This document shows, piece after piece, positions 1-9,051 of a DNA stretch of 64,000 nt. Every line of letters begins with the position of its first letter. Position 1 is the first letter of the stretch. The stretch is from Meconema thalassinum. Lineage: Eukaryota > Arthropoda > Insecta > Orthoptera > Tettigoniidae. The notes under the pieces were generated by a model. That model had not been told where the DNA came from, made no database searches, and worked only from the letters and a program-made list of their open reading frames with translations. A program made the translations under genes and the position numbers. The stretch lies in the NCBI GenBank assembly GCA_946902985.2, contig OX336395.1, positions 289,349,065 to 289,413,064 on the forward strand, read 5' to 3'.

Positions 1-868
1 GTGTACAATATGTACAAAACCCCTGTTTAATGTTTATTTTCCAATAACCTCTCAAATGTTTTGTTTTCATTTTTATAAATTTCCTGCTGAGGAACGAATC
101 TCTTCGTATCGACAACAAGCATTTCGCCAACTTTGTCTTAGCTTACCTATCAATCAATATTCGCCTCATAGAATGAGATTTGTTATAAACTAACAACACC
201 ATGACATGATTATGGCTTTTTTGTTTTCATTCGGCTTTCAGGTGCATACTTGACGTTTAGAATACATTTGGCTATTTTTTGTTTGTTTTAGTTTATCGTG
301 TATTCACGTTGATGAACACATACACACTGGTTTAAATTTGTAGTTTATTATTTTGTTTCTTTCTTGGTTTGTTGGATGTAGACATGGTTATTAAATGCAT
401 AGCGTGTTAACTTTGCCTTTTATAGGTTACCAACAACATTCAGATGTTTGCTCTTAGTATCTGTTGATACTATTTAACAGAATGCAGTGTGAATTTGCAT
501 AACAACAGGGCAAACGAATACAAGTCATTCGACAAGGGGATGATAGGCTAATTCCCATTCACAACAGAGACATACATTTACCTCCAAGAGATCTTGAAAA
601 TGATTCACACTTAATTTTGATAAAACATTTCCTATTAAATAATTTCCAAATGTATGTTTTGACTGAAAATGATACAAATATTATTATTATAATTTTGTTA
701 ATTTATCCAATACTATCTATCTACAACTTTAGGTCATAAACAGTCAGGCTTTAAAAAAACAACAACACACTTTGATGTACAGACAAAGTTATTGTTGTTG
801 TTGTTGTTGATGTAATATAAGAACGAGAGTGTTAGAAAGTAACACTCTTTCTTTGGTTATAGACAACT
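1..868. other. AT-rich stretch without recognisable gene; small hairpin before the first ORF
   Basis: I see no convincing coding sequence here. Close to the next gene there is a TATA-like stretch at 813-820, then an inverted repeat with 8-base arms (AGAGTGTT at 826-833, AACACTCT at 841-848), then the ATG at 869. A short GTT/TTG microsatellite lies at 790-809. The start of the integrated element may lie in or left of this stretch, but I could not identify terminal repeats. Confidence 0.5.
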
Positions 869-1147
869 ATGGACGCCTCGAACACCATTGGTCAAGATTG
901 TGACTTTGCACGCAAGAAAATGAGTGAATTTCCTACGCAAACACCCTTTCGCATACATAAAATTCAAAAACTAAAAACCAAATTTGGTGAACGAGCTCTT
1001 TGCATTTGTCAAGACTTTGAGACATTTCTTCCCACACGATTTAATAACCTACCTGATAATGTCATGGAGAATGTCAATTCCAGTATTCACCCTGTCTATT
1101 TAATCTATGAGGGTGAAAAAATAATCGTTGCATGGTTCGTTTTGTAA
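869..1147 (+). CDS. Small conserved protein of Polinton/adintovirus-like elements, function unknown
   Basis: This is a 92-residue ORF starting at an ATG preceded by a TATA-like sequence and a hairpin. The middle has the pattern KxKTKFGERAL, then FLPTRF near residue 53, then VYLIYEGEK near residue 78. From my knowledge of the family, small proteins with this pattern (a TKFG box, an LP-R box and a closing Y-L-Y-G box) recur in insect Polinton/adintovirus-like elements and relatives. No enzymatic motif is visible; a small beta-barrel nucleic-acid-binding role is only a guess. It stands alone on the plus strand, outside the capsid block. The sequence around its start (GTTATAGACA, then ATGGACGCC) closely resembles that of the PLA2 gene at 3313, suggesting shared initiation signals. 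Confidence 0.55.
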   Translation: MDASNTIGQDCDFARKKMSEFPTQTPFRIHKIQKLKTKFGERALCICQDFETFLPTRFNNLPDNVMENVNSSIHPVYLIYEGEKIIVAWFVL

Positions 1148-1939
1148 AAATAGGAAACGAATAATCATTGTACGCTAGCCGTGACTTTTTGTTTATTCAT
1201 GCCCTACTCTTCAATAACTATAATAAAATAAAATTATTTTTGGTGCTCAACAGTTTGACGTGTATTAATTGTTGCTCAACGTTTACGATGATAAATAATA
1301 ATAATAAATTTTCTAAACTTTTGCTTGATGGTAGAATTTTTTGTTTGTTTTTTGAACCTTAAGTCATGTCAATACAATGATGTCTATGATGAGCATAGGT
1401 GAATGCTAATTTTTGTAAGTTCTCTTAATTGGAGATTTTTTAGCCTTAGGCTACGTGAATAGAATCATGCCTATGATGCATGTTTATAATTAGTTTACCT
1501 TTTTTACTTTTCTTGTACATAAATAGTTTTTTCGCTTGTTCATTCAGCACTCCCTTCAGCACTCACAGCCACCAGTAAGAAATAAAAAGTTAGAGAGAGA
1601 CATATTCTTAACAAGAAATCCATTATACACTATTTACTAAATAAATAAATAAATTTAAAGTTAACGTCACATTGCCTTTACTGCAGACATGGTTTTGCAC
1701 TACACCTTTGTTTGTTTTTGTTTTTTTGTTTTGTTTTTGTTCTTTTTTTTTCAAATTCTAATAACATGTTATTTTATTCAATAATAAGCGTTTAACAAAA
1801 ACCTGGTTCTAGAGTAGATAAAGATTGCATACGCCAGTATCACGTACTTTTAAAACATGATTTTGGTTTACCTGTGGTTGCAGTGCGTGAGGGGTTGTTA
1901 GATTAACAACAAGCAAGCCTTAAGCACATGACGTTTCAA
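1148..1939. other. AT-rich intergenic stretch, no gene recognised
   Basis: There are only short chance ORFs. T- and A-rich tracts (for example 1713-1752) dominate, with no protein similarity that I can recognise. Confidence 0.5.
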
Positions 1940-2350
1940 CTTACTTTATGAACAATAATAATAACGGACTCTTGTCCTTTTTTCATTGTTTGTGATTTAA
2001 AATAGCATTTATAGCAATTTGTATACAATGTTTAATTATTATTATTATAATGATGTTACTATTGATGAATAATGATGGACTTTTGTCCTTTTTGATTGTT
2101 TGTGATTTAAAATAGGTTTAGTACAATTAGCATGTATATAATTTTTTTATAATAATGATGAAACTATTAGTTAAAATGTTGGACTTATGTCCTTTTTTAT
2201 TGTTTGTGATTGAAAAATAGATTTACTACAATCAGTAATTTTTATAATGATGCACTGCTGTCCCTTTTTATTGTTTGTCATTTATGTCATTTTATTCATT
2301 TTATTTATAATTATAATGATGAAACTATGAGTGAATAATAATAATGGAAA
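1940..2350. repeat. Imperfect tandem repeat, about 105-bp unit
   Basis: A GGACTTNTGTCC core followed by a TTTTTATTGTTTGTGATT-like tail recurs at about 1966, 2077, 2181 and 2252. Each is preceded by an (A)TAATGATG(AAAC) block, and a last partial block lies at about 2319-2346. Spacing is 111, 104 and 71 bp. The array lies just past the 3' end of the PLA2 gene, inside the virus-like element. Confidence 0.7.
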
Positions 2351-2437
2351 AAAACACAACATGGAATCTTGTCTATTTATTTATTTTTTGTCATGATAAC
2401 AGTGATACTATACATTTTTTTAAATAAATTTATCACG

Positions 2438-2857
2438 TTAAAGTCCATATCTAGATAAAAGTAATTTGCTCTTCATAGCACCAATCACTATAAATGCTGC
2501 CATTCGTTCTGCTAGACTGGCATCTGAAGCTGTTAATCGTTGCTTGTCAATGCTTAACAAGACTTTGTCGGCAATGCGACTTAGTGTGGGATCACTGTTT
2601 TCATAGGCTATATCGTGATTAAGGCATGCATGATCCAAAGCATTGATTCCCATATCCCCTCTCCTCAAACGATCTCGAAGACGAGTACCAGGGCCGCATA
2701 AGATGTAAACAGGTAAGTGAGTTTCGAATGGTAATTTTTTAATTATGTTATCAATAATTCCACGGCCAGTACACCTGGCACATAGAGGTTTCCATCGGTG
2801 AAAAACACTTTTTTGTTGTTGTTGTTGTTTTTGTTCTTCTTCTTCTTCTTCTTGTTC

Positions 2858-2926
<69 letters not shown>

Positions 2927-3313
2927 GTCGGCGGTTGCTGACGAGCATGGTAGGTGGTGGTTGTTTTCCGCATGACAGCCATGGAATGATGAAACAATGT
3001 CTTTACACTGAGTTTTATGACCATGATATAATTTCATTAATTGGCATGTGGCACACTGTCGAATGGAAGGTATTTTTGCCATGGTTAATTGCTTGTGATG
3101 GGAAAAATGACTGCATGGTTGTAGTTCACTCAATACACAGTCGTTAGTCCACTCGGCAGGCGCCTTTTCCCAAATTTCTTTGACAGCGTTGGCAGCAACA
3201 TAAAAAAGAAATGATTTAGGTAGTGCTAATAATTCATGTTGTGTAAAGCTAATCAGTTTTTTCTTGCACGCAAAGAACTTTCCAATAGCCTTGTCGATTG
3301 TAGTGGCGTCCAT
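2438..3313 (-). CDS. Parvovirus-type phospholipase A2-domain protein with polyQ tract (virion protein candidate)
   Basis: This is a 291-residue protein. The C-terminal part (about residues 183-291) holds a PLA2-like domain: the calcium-loop motif CGPGT at about 206-210, then GDMGINALDHAC and the catalytic His-Asp pair near residues 233-234 (NHDIAY). In the parvovirus-type family this domain breaches endosomal membranes during entry, and related domains occur in some adintovirus/Polinton elements. The N-terminal half is Cys/His-containing and unrecognised. A long glutamine run encoded by CAA/CAG (plus-strand TTG repeat) separates the halves and is probably length-variable. The gene is last in the minus-strand block. 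Its ATG follows directly on the stop codon of the preceding broken gene (3316-3318), so the two may share a transcript. Confidence 0.75.
2812..2927. repeat. (TTG)n / (TTC)n microsatellite encoding polyQ/E on the minus strand
   Basis: This is an almost pure TTG trinucleotide array with a TTC-rich patch at 2834-2852. On the minus strand it codes for the Gln run with a Glu-rich patch in the PLA2 protein. Asn- and Thr-rich ORFs in other frames are by-products of the repeat. Confidence 0.9.
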
Positions 3314-3315
3314 GT

Positions 3316-3881
3316 CTATAACGTTGATGTTATCACCTCACGTGTACACGTCTCACTGCTATCATTGGACGATACACTTTCAGTTTTAATTTTATTGAAC
3401 AACTCCCAACATGCACTCGTGGTGAGCCAATGAAACAATTGCCATGCATGCGCTAAGGCTTTATTCTGAATATTGTCGCAAGGACAAGTGTCCATGAGCG
3501 TTTGCAGGGATGGACAACCCTAATCTAAAAGGTCAATACATTGACAGTGAGAGGGTAAAAATGGTTGAAGCCAATGGCGTTTTTCACTCCCTTTAACAAA
3601 TAAGACATTGGCAGCGGACAAATGGGCTTTCATGACGATGTCAAGATACTTGTAAGAAATATCACCTTTTTCCATGCTAACTGCAAATGATTTTCAATCC
3701 ATTGCCTCTGTTTTTTATTTTTTTCACTAAGCAACTCGAAAGCGTAGGGAGGTTTAAACACCAAATGAATAGGGTTAGACACCCAAAACGTACTACAATC
3801 GATAAAAGCTACTTCCTTAAATATAAATTTGTTGTCTGCAATTTTAAACCCCTGACAATCCACGATGAATGTACGCATCAT
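3316..3881 (-). pseudogene. Broken gene of an insect-element protein (VDxQGF family), unknown function
   Basis: The first frame begins at 3881 with a FIVDCQGF motif near the N-terminus, then KEVAF and FKPPYAFELL, and breaks near 3675. The reading continues in another frame with a conserved-looking segment (HLSAANVLFVKGSEK, then a Cys-rich tail around CPSLQTLMDTCPC) down to a stop at 3316-3318, with one in-frame stop at about 3520. So there is at least one frameshift and one nonsense mutation. I recognise this layout from uncharacterised proteins in insect genomes and mobile elements; the VD-QGF start resembles an RNase H-fold/exonuclease strand, but that is speculation. Its stop lies 2 bp before the PLA2 start codon. 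Upstream of the ATG, at about 3920-3932, there is an AACAACTAAC motif shared with other starts of this element. Confidence 0.5.
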
Positions 3882-4130
3882 GCTTTTATTTTTACTTGTT
3901 ACCTCATTGACGTCTAATCAACAACTAACCCATGCCATGGTTTAACATGGCAAAGTCAAAGGACTTTAGGGAAAAAAAGAAACAAATGAATTGAACAACA
4001 GCTAAATATTTTTTGAGGTTTTATTCATAACATAAAAAAAAATCACTTACACTTTTATTACACAGTTTGTTGGCTTAATTTGGAACAGCATTCAAATGAA
4101 TAGTTTGCACATACGGTCCACAGGTATCTC

Positions 4131-4577
4131 CTAGTTTTGCAGGGTGTGGTACAATAACAAACTCCACGGAATATTGCCCACATCATAGCGATTGAGGTAA
4201 GGGCAGGATGGACTCCATCGCTGATGATCGCTAAAGGGTCGATCCCCTATTTCCCAGTTTCCAATTTCAATGTTGCAAAAAATACACTTGACCACATCCC
4301 CACGTTTTAAGTAAGAAAATCCGCTCGCAGCCAATTCTCCACAATCCATAAAGTGAACTGTCCATGTTTTAAAAGTTTTCAGACGATTAAATTCACATTT
4401 TAAATTCCATGGTTTGTCTGTCACGTTGTTGTTGTTGTTGTTGTTGTTGTTGCTGTTGCTTATTGAGGGACACATGATGTTTGTTGTTGTTGTATGTGCG
4501 CACAGTGCCAGAGCGCAACAGATACTGTGCATGCAGACGCTTATCATCAATCCTATGAATGATCTATTTTTTTTCAC
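4131..4577 (-). CDS. BIR-domain (IAP-like) protein with N-terminal hydrophobic segment
   Basis: This is a 148-residue ORF. Residues about 65-128 form a BIR zinc-binding fold: R-x-x-TFKTW, LAASGFSYLKRGDVVKC, then the zinc ligands Cys98, Cys101, His118 and Cys125 in the expected C-x2-C-x16-H-x6-C spacing, with the typical GD-P-x3-H-RW-P-CP signature. BIR domains bind and inhibit caspases or IAP antagonists, so in a virus-like element this is a likely apoptosis inhibitor captured from a host or virus. There is no RING domain. Residues 5-27 are hydrophobic and could be a signal peptide or anchor, which is unusual for an IAP. An Asn run (43-51) comes from a GTT repeat. The gene lies between the capsid gene and the VDxQGF pseudogene, on the same strand. 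Confidence 0.85.
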   Translation of the reverse strand: MKKNRSFIGLMISVCMHSICCALALCAHTTTTNIMCPSISNSNNNNNNNNNVTDKPWNLKCEFNRLKTFKTWTVHFMDCGELAASGFSYLKRGDVVKCIFCNIEIGNWEIGDRPFSDHQRWSPSCPYLNRYDVGNIPWSLLLYHTLQN

Positions 4578-4592
4578 TCGACCACAGATGGC

Positions 4593-5833
4593 TTACATGC
4601 TGGTGACATAATTGGACAAAGGATGATATTTCACTTGTCTAGCATGAATAATCAAACAGTAGCCACTGGTATGGTCTGGGACATTTTCTTGTGTTTCAAA
4701 ATCTACCCTTAAATCAATGGTGGTGATTTTCATAGATTCTTCTAGATACGAACAGTCGAAAACAATCAGTGGTGCTTTTGCTTTAAACACTTGTGGCGAC
4801 AACATAGGACAATCCTGTTTTTCATAATAAGACGGTTGAAATTTAGCGAACATGTCATAAAGAGGACCAAACTTATTTTTTGAAAAATTGAGTTCCAACC
4901 CCTCATAGGGAAAGCAAACATTATTTAAAAATAGTCGTATATTTCTCAAGTTAATGTGATCAAACAAGGTGACATCTTTGCTTTGTTGGTATTTTCTATT
5001 GGTTTGAAAACAAATAATAACATAGAGGGGTCTCTCGGTAGAGCGAGCCGATTTGACACTCCAACTATGTGTGTCTGTGGTAGGTAGCAAGGGGTATTCA
5101 TGTAGACACCAACTTCGAAAGGCGATAGGCAAGGCTTTATCTTTTTGCACCAAATTTAACATGCTTAGATTTTTACGATCCGATAGCGTCACATGGGGCA
5201 CTTTCCATAGTAATCGAAGCAGTTGAATTTTTAGTCTATCACTTGGTCAGAGGCTCCTTTCAGTGCATTACAATCACTGCGGTCTCTCACCAGATACAAA
5301 CGTTGTCTTGCGTTTAAAATAATACGCTTGTGATTTTCGGCAAAGCCAAGGAGTAATTTTAAGGGTAGGAAGCCTGTAAAAGTGCCATCGGTATGAACTA
5401 GCCAGTCATTGCTACTGTTGGGACACCATCCTGCCATAGAAAGCGTTTTACTTTCCTCCTCGCTATAGGATGGATATAATTTCATAAGACTAGTCATGCC
5501 CACATTTCGAGTCATATCTATGACAATATCATTTATCACATAACGTACTTCAGAAAACAGAAAAGCCAAACCATGATTCGCCAACGCAGACGTTGTGGGT
5601 GTGCTGCCATCTGCTTTCATCAATTTACCCTCAATTTGAAGGACACTTTCATGAGGTAGAATAAAAATATCTGGATTGTTAATGATGAATTGAATCTTGT
5701 CATTGTTATTCAGTCCTGTTGCTTGAGGTTGAGAGGAATGCATATCAATGCGCACGACGCCATCTTCCACTTGTATGGGATTTAACACTTGCAACAGCTC
5801 TTTGTTCATGATTGGGGTGTAGCGTATAACCAA
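4593..5833 (-). pseudogene. Major capsid protein (double jelly-roll, adintovirus/Polinton type), frameshifted
   Basis: There are two minus-strand ORFs in consecutive frames. The upstream one (5833-5231, 200 codons) carries the N-terminal part, with the NNNDKIQFIINNPDIFIL and LQIEGKL strands typical of hexon-like capsid proteins of Polinton/adintovirus elements. The downstream one (to 4593) carries the second half, rich in Phe/Tyr beta strands and ending near the BIR gene. The reading passes from one frame to the other near 5230, where the first frame meets a TAA in an A-rich run, so a short indel breaks the gene. Known capsid proteins of this group have two jelly rolls and form trimers. The start could be the ATG at 5833 or the one at 5809. 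It lies directly downstream of penton, the usual order. Confidence 0.75.
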
Positions 5834-5932
5834 TGCGTTGTAAGCGTTGTCGGTTTACTCGTGTCAACCGTTTCATACACGGCGGGCAGCTAACCGGCCT
5901 CGTAGACGTTGTTGTTGCTTTATAGATAAATT

Positions 5933-6646
5933 TCATAGCGTCTTTAAAACCAACTTGTAGGTCACAGGGGTGTTGGCGTCCAAAGCAATCAGTTGTTGGT
6001 TTCTATTCACTAATCGTAAGGTAATATTACTAATATCACTGACACACTGATATAGAACTACTGAAGGGTTTTCACGAATAATATAGCCACAAGGAGAGGT
6101 GACAATAAAATCATACAGGGAAAGGCTGTGTTCTTGATTCGTAAATACGTCTCTAATAATATTGCAAGTCACAGAAAAGTGATGGTCTTCGATGAATTTC
6201 ACTGGATAATCTGATTCATGGGGATGGTGAGCTGCCAACACTCTTGGTTTAAATCCTAGTAAAGGACCAATAGAATGAACTCGTGTTTCAAAGTCAATGT
6301 TAAACGTAGAGAAAATACGACAGCGATGAGTTATTGTATTGGCTGTAAGTTCAAATTTGTGTGTCCCATCCGCAAATGGTTTGACACCAAATTGTTTTAT
6401 CATCGACACGCAAATGGCTTCATGCACATCGTCTATGGTATAACCTCCAGGGGGTAGTCTCAACATATAATCATCATAATAAAATTTGTCATTAATATCC
6501 AGTTGAATATTGTAAATTCTGTTGTAACTTTCCAAAGAAATTAATCCTAGCACATAGGATTGTTCGGGATGCAATTCAATGGGGGGAAAAATCCAGGGAC
6601 ACTTCAGGCCCGCGAGTGTGCACGGTAAAGGTCTTGGCGTTGACAT
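5933..6646 (-). CDS. Penton (minor capsid, single jelly-roll) protein
   Basis: This intact 237-residue ORF has alternating beta strands and conserved-looking boxes: YVLGLISLESYN at about 31-42, LPPGGYTIDDV near 64, then LLGF and a SDYPVKFIEDHHFSVTCNII stretch, and a closing LDANTPVTYKLVL. This pattern matches the penton-like protein of insect adintovirus/Polinton elements, which forms the pentameric vertices of the particle. It sits between the protease and the major capsid gene on the same strand, the expected neighbourhood. It is one of the few virion genes here without a break. Confidence 0.75.
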   Translation of the reverse strand: MSTPRPLPCTLAGLKCPWIFPPIELHPEQSYVLGLISLESYNRIYNIQLDINDKFYYDDYMLRLPPGGYTIDDVHEAICVSMIKQFGVKPFADGTHKFELTANTITHRCRIFSTFNIDFETRVHSIGPLLGFKPRVLAAHHPHESDYPVKFIEDHHFSVTCNIIRDVFTNQEHSLSLYDFIVTSPCGYIIRENPSVVLYQCVSDISNITLRLVNRNQQLIALDANTPVTYKLVLKTL

Positions 6647-6668
6647 TCATAATGATGAAACTGTTGGC

Positions 6669-7082
6669 TTAACGCGACCTCTTATATAAAAAATGTAAAC
6701 TCAAACGGCCACACTCTTGACTGTCAAAGGTTAGTTGACGATTCACATTATAGAATATATGTACCCGGTTTCCCAAATAACGTAGCAACTCGATTGGGGG
6801 TGGAAAATTTCCATAACTGTCAAAGTACCATACTGTGGAACCTTGTTTCACATAGGCTACAAAATGGGTTCCTGGGCCTGCATCATCATCTAAATTCATC
6901 ATGGCTCGTTCTTCTTTCCACGGTGCTTTGGGTAATTCATTTCGCATAAATACACCTCGAAAATGAGAAATCTTTAGTTGTTTGGCATAGCTTTCCACTT
7001 CTTCATGTGTCATGGCATGACGAGGCAGTTGCCTTAAGCGCTTATCGATGATGGACATTTTTTTTCTTAGACGGTAGGCCAC
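6669..7082 (-). CDS. Adenain-like maturation cysteine protease
   Basis: This 137-residue ORF has the C5-family layout. Catalytic His73 sits in GTHFVAY, an acidic residue (Asp88) in WYFDSYG, Gln122 in the oxyanion position and Cys124 in SQECG, followed by a short helix. The upstream FRGVFMRNELP box is also typical. Adenain-like proteases cleave capsid precursors during particle maturation in adenoviruses and are a hallmark of Polintons and adintoviruses. The C-terminus is short and basic. The annotated ATG overlaps the preceding gene by 41 bp; an internal Met at residue 9 would reduce the overlap to 17 bp. All catalytic residues are present, so this gene looks functional although its neighbours are broken. 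Confidence 0.85.
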   Translation of the reverse strand: MAYRLRKKMSIIDKRLRQLPRHAMTHEEVESYAKQLKISHFRGVFMRNELPKAPWKEERAMMNLDDDAGPGTHFVAYVKQGSTVWYFDSYGNFPPPIELLRYLGNRVHIFYNVNRQLTFDSQECGRLSLHFLYKRSR

Positions 7083-7383
7083 TACCTTGTGGATAAAAGA
7101 CTGGCTTTAAAGGATTGCCATTTCTAGCTCCCATCGTAATGGCTTCTAACGTTTTATTCTGTCGCTCGCTTCCTTTGAGTTGTTGCTTGCCTTGCTCGAC
7201 GGCTTTTATGGTTTTCGCTACAGCGCTGGCACCACTCAAAAGGGACCCCAAAGCTGCCAACCCTGCAAATAAAGCCGGCAAAAAACCCCCACGCTTAGCA
7301 ACAGGAATGACTCGCCCACGTTTTTGCTTTCTTCCTTTTCTTTTTATCGATACATGATGCTGCGATTTCGGAGCTGTAGACAA
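7042..7383 (-). CDS. Small basic/hydrophobic virion protein (adenovirus pX/pVI-like)
   Basis: This 113-residue ORF has a Lys/Arg-rich N-terminus (residues 9-31), a Gly-Gly then a hydrophobic helix LPALFAGLAALGSLLSGASAVA (about 34-55), a charged linker and a Gly/Pro-rich tail. The arrangement (basic stretch, GG, hydrophobic helix, then a repeated-looking KP-G tail) is typical of a small protein beside the protease gene in adintovirus-like elements. It has been compared to adenovirus core/membrane-lytic precursors, and the GG pair may be a protease site. It overlaps the protease start and abuts the stop of the upstream basic protein. Confidence 0.6.
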   Translation of the reverse strand: MSTAPKSQHHVSIKRKGRKQKRGRVIPVAKRGGFLPALFAGLAALGSLLSGASAVAKTIKAVEQGKQQLKGSERQNKTLEAITMGARNGNPLKPVFYPQGSGLPSKKKNVHHR

Positions 7384-7587
7384 TCACACCGCTTGTAAAG
7401 CTTTTTCGATAGCCACTCTTTTTAGATTTTTTGTTTTTGTTTTTTTAAGTTTTAACACTGGGTGTGAGGCAGTTCGACTTGGTTTCCGACCTGGCTTTTT
7501 TCTCTTTTTGAGATTTGTTTTTTTCATGTTCATGGCATATCTTTTTTTCACCATGCTGCTTCTTGATGAACCTTTCACAGCAAGCAT
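7384..7587 (-). CDS. Very basic small protein, probable DNA-condensing core protein
   Basis: This 67-residue ORF is about 35 percent Lys plus Arg (for example KKRKKPGRKP at the centre) and has no hydrophobic core. Composition and position in the virion gene block suggest a chromatin-like core protein similar in role to adenovirus pVII, but no motif proves it. It lies immediately upstream of the hydrophobic protein gene without a gap. An AACAACTAAC-like motif lies just upstream of its ATG at about 7592-7601, resembling those before two other genes of the block. Confidence 0.45.
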   Translation of the reverse strand: MLAVKGSSRSSMVKKRYAMNMKKTNLKKRKKPGRKPSRTASHPVLKLKKTKTKNLKRVAIEKALQAV

Positions 7588-7612
7588 TCGATAACAACTA
7601 ACGTAGAGAACC

Positions 7613-7914
7613 TTATTTCATAGCAGTATATTCCAATTCTATATAAAGCGGAAAATCATTCGCCGTTTTTCCAGCTTCCTTTTCCACAAACGTAAGCATA
7701 AGATGAAAGGATAATTCATCTCCAACATTTACTCTTTGATGGTTGTGGGCCAACACTCTATCACCGTTTAGTTGTATTTTTAAATGTTTCTCATCAGGCA
7801 TGGCATATTTAATAGGAATTACACCATCAAATGCAGTCGATAACGACTTAAACCGGAAGCAAGCATATAGGTAAGATCATCATTCACCAGTGGTGGTGAG
7901 GAATGATTTGTCAT
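7613..7914 (-). pseudogene. Frameshifted small virion-block gene, unknown function
   Basis: An ATG at 7914 opens a frame (start MTNHSSPP, then DDLTYMLASG) that overlaps the end of the upstream gene by 35 bp and runs to a stop near 7823. The rest of the protein (GVIPIKYAMP, then IQLNGDRVL, ending ELEYTAMK at 7613) is in a second frame. The two parts join near 7840, so a single indel breaks a protein of about 100 residues. The beta-rich look would suit a small structural protein. I do not recognise a specific family. Confidence 0.45.
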
Positions 7915-8212
7915 TGTCCAGTTTTTGATTTGACAGGTACACTAAAAATACAGATGGGACAAATTTATAAAGCCTTTTCATTTGATAGGCCACATAACGT
8001 ATCGTGCAGACATCATTTTCGTCCCGAGGCTCTTCCACATCAATAATACGATGATGATTGGCTGAATAGCCCTCAGCGGTTAGTCTCGGGGCCATGTGAT
8101 AGACACTTTGCACTTTGCGATCGACATAGCTTTTTGTTGCCACCTCTCGTGTCTGTTTTGACAAAGAGGCGGCCGTGGTCATGGTTACACGAGCTCGCCC
8201 AAACACGTCCAT
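7880..8212 (-). CDS. Probable minor spike/fibre-type protein (MDVFGR N-terminus)
   Basis: This 110-residue ORF is the first gene of the minus-strand block. It begins MDVFGRARVTM, followed by TKSYVDRKVQ near residue 28, then DENDVCTIRYV. From memory, proteins that start with a similar M-D-FGR peptide and carry a YVD-x-K box are found at this position in insect Polinton/adintovirus elements and are suspected to be particle attachment or turret proteins. The evidence is positional and motif-level only. It is transcribed from the divergent promoter region shared with the packaging ATPase. Confidence 0.4.
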   Translation of the reverse strand: MDVFGRARVTMTTAASLSKQTREVATKSYVDRKVQSVYHMAPRLTAEGYSANHHRIIDVEEPRDENDVCTIRYVAYQMKRLYKFVPSVFLVYLSNQKLDNDKSFLTTTGE

Positions 8213-8302
8213 GGTGATCGACGTTAACTAACCTATCCTACTCACCGCTTGCCTATATATATAAACCTTATACACACAAGAAAAAACTCAGTCGTCGACA
8301 CA
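8213..8302. promoter_or_regulatory. Divergent promoter between virion block and packaging ATPase
   Basis: This 90-bp gap separates two head-to-head genes. A clear TATA stretch (TATATATATAAA at 8254-8265) lies about 38 bp upstream of the ATPase ATG at 8303, and a GTTAACTAAC motif lies at 8223-8232 next to the minus-strand ATG. The TATA position favours the ATG at 8303 over the upstream ATG at 8249, which would lie before the TATA box. Confidence 0.6.
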
Positions 8303-9003
8303 ATGGAATTAATGAAACAACCCCATGCTTTGCCCGTCTCTGATTTGGTTTCAGAGCTATCACTGTCCGTGTGCGAACCTAACCGTCATGGCACCCTATT
8401 CCCATCTACCGTTCGATGTATTATGGTAGGGCCTTCGGGTTGTGGAAAGACCAATGTTTTGCTGAACGTTATTACCACGCCTCATGGCCTACGATTTCAA
8501 AATATTTATATTTTTGCCAAATCCTTGTACCAGCCTTTGTACGTGTATCTGGAACAAATTATGTCTTCGTTAAATAAAGAAGCCATGGGCTATTTTACAT
8601 TCACCTCACCTCAAGATGCCATTCAACCAGACTGCATTCAACCAGATTCCATTATAATTTTGATGATATTGCCACTAAACGACAGGCCATTATTCAAGAG
8701 TATTTTAGTATGGGACGCCATAAACAAGTGGATTGTTTTTATCTGGCTCAGACCTATTCCAAAATCCCCAAACAGTTGATTCTTGACAATGCCAATCTCA
8801 TCGTTCTCTTCCGCCAAGACTCTAGAAATCTCTATCATATGTTTCAAGATCATGTGAATACAGATATGTCCTTTACAGCTTTCACGCATTTGTGTGCTTC
8901 GTGTTGGAGCCATCATCCCCATGCCTGTTTGGTCATAAATAAACAGAGTGAACGATGTGAGGGACGTTATCGCTTGGGTTTTGATCATTTTATTTCTGTT
9001 TAA
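8303..9003 (+). pseudogene. Packaging ATPase (FtsK/HerA type, A32-like), frameshifted
   Basis: The first frame starts at 8303 and has a Walker A motif GPSGCGKTN (residues about 43-51) in the correct context. Near 8657, inside a short T run, the frame breaks. The Walker B acidic residues and the C-terminal half (YLAQTYSKIPKQLI, then LFRQD, HVNTDMSF and a GRYRLGF end at 9003) continue in the second frame. The order and motifs match the genome-packaging ATPase of Polintons, adintoviruses and other double-jelly-roll viruses, which threads DNA into the capsid. With the break inside the Walker B region, this copy should not give an active ATPase. Confidence 0.8.
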
Positions 9004-9051
9004 AAAGACCCAGGGTTGGACATTTCCGGTTAGTGTGTCTTTACCTTTACC

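Noticed and set aside
2743..3024. Asn-rich and Thr-rich ORFs over the TTG repeat
   Set aside because: They are other-frame readings of the polyQ-coding microsatellite in the PLA2 gene.
8249..8302. Packaging ATPase start at the upstream ATG (8249)
   Set aside because: The TATA box at 8254-8265 lies downstream of it; the ATG at 8303 is in the normal place relative to the promoter.
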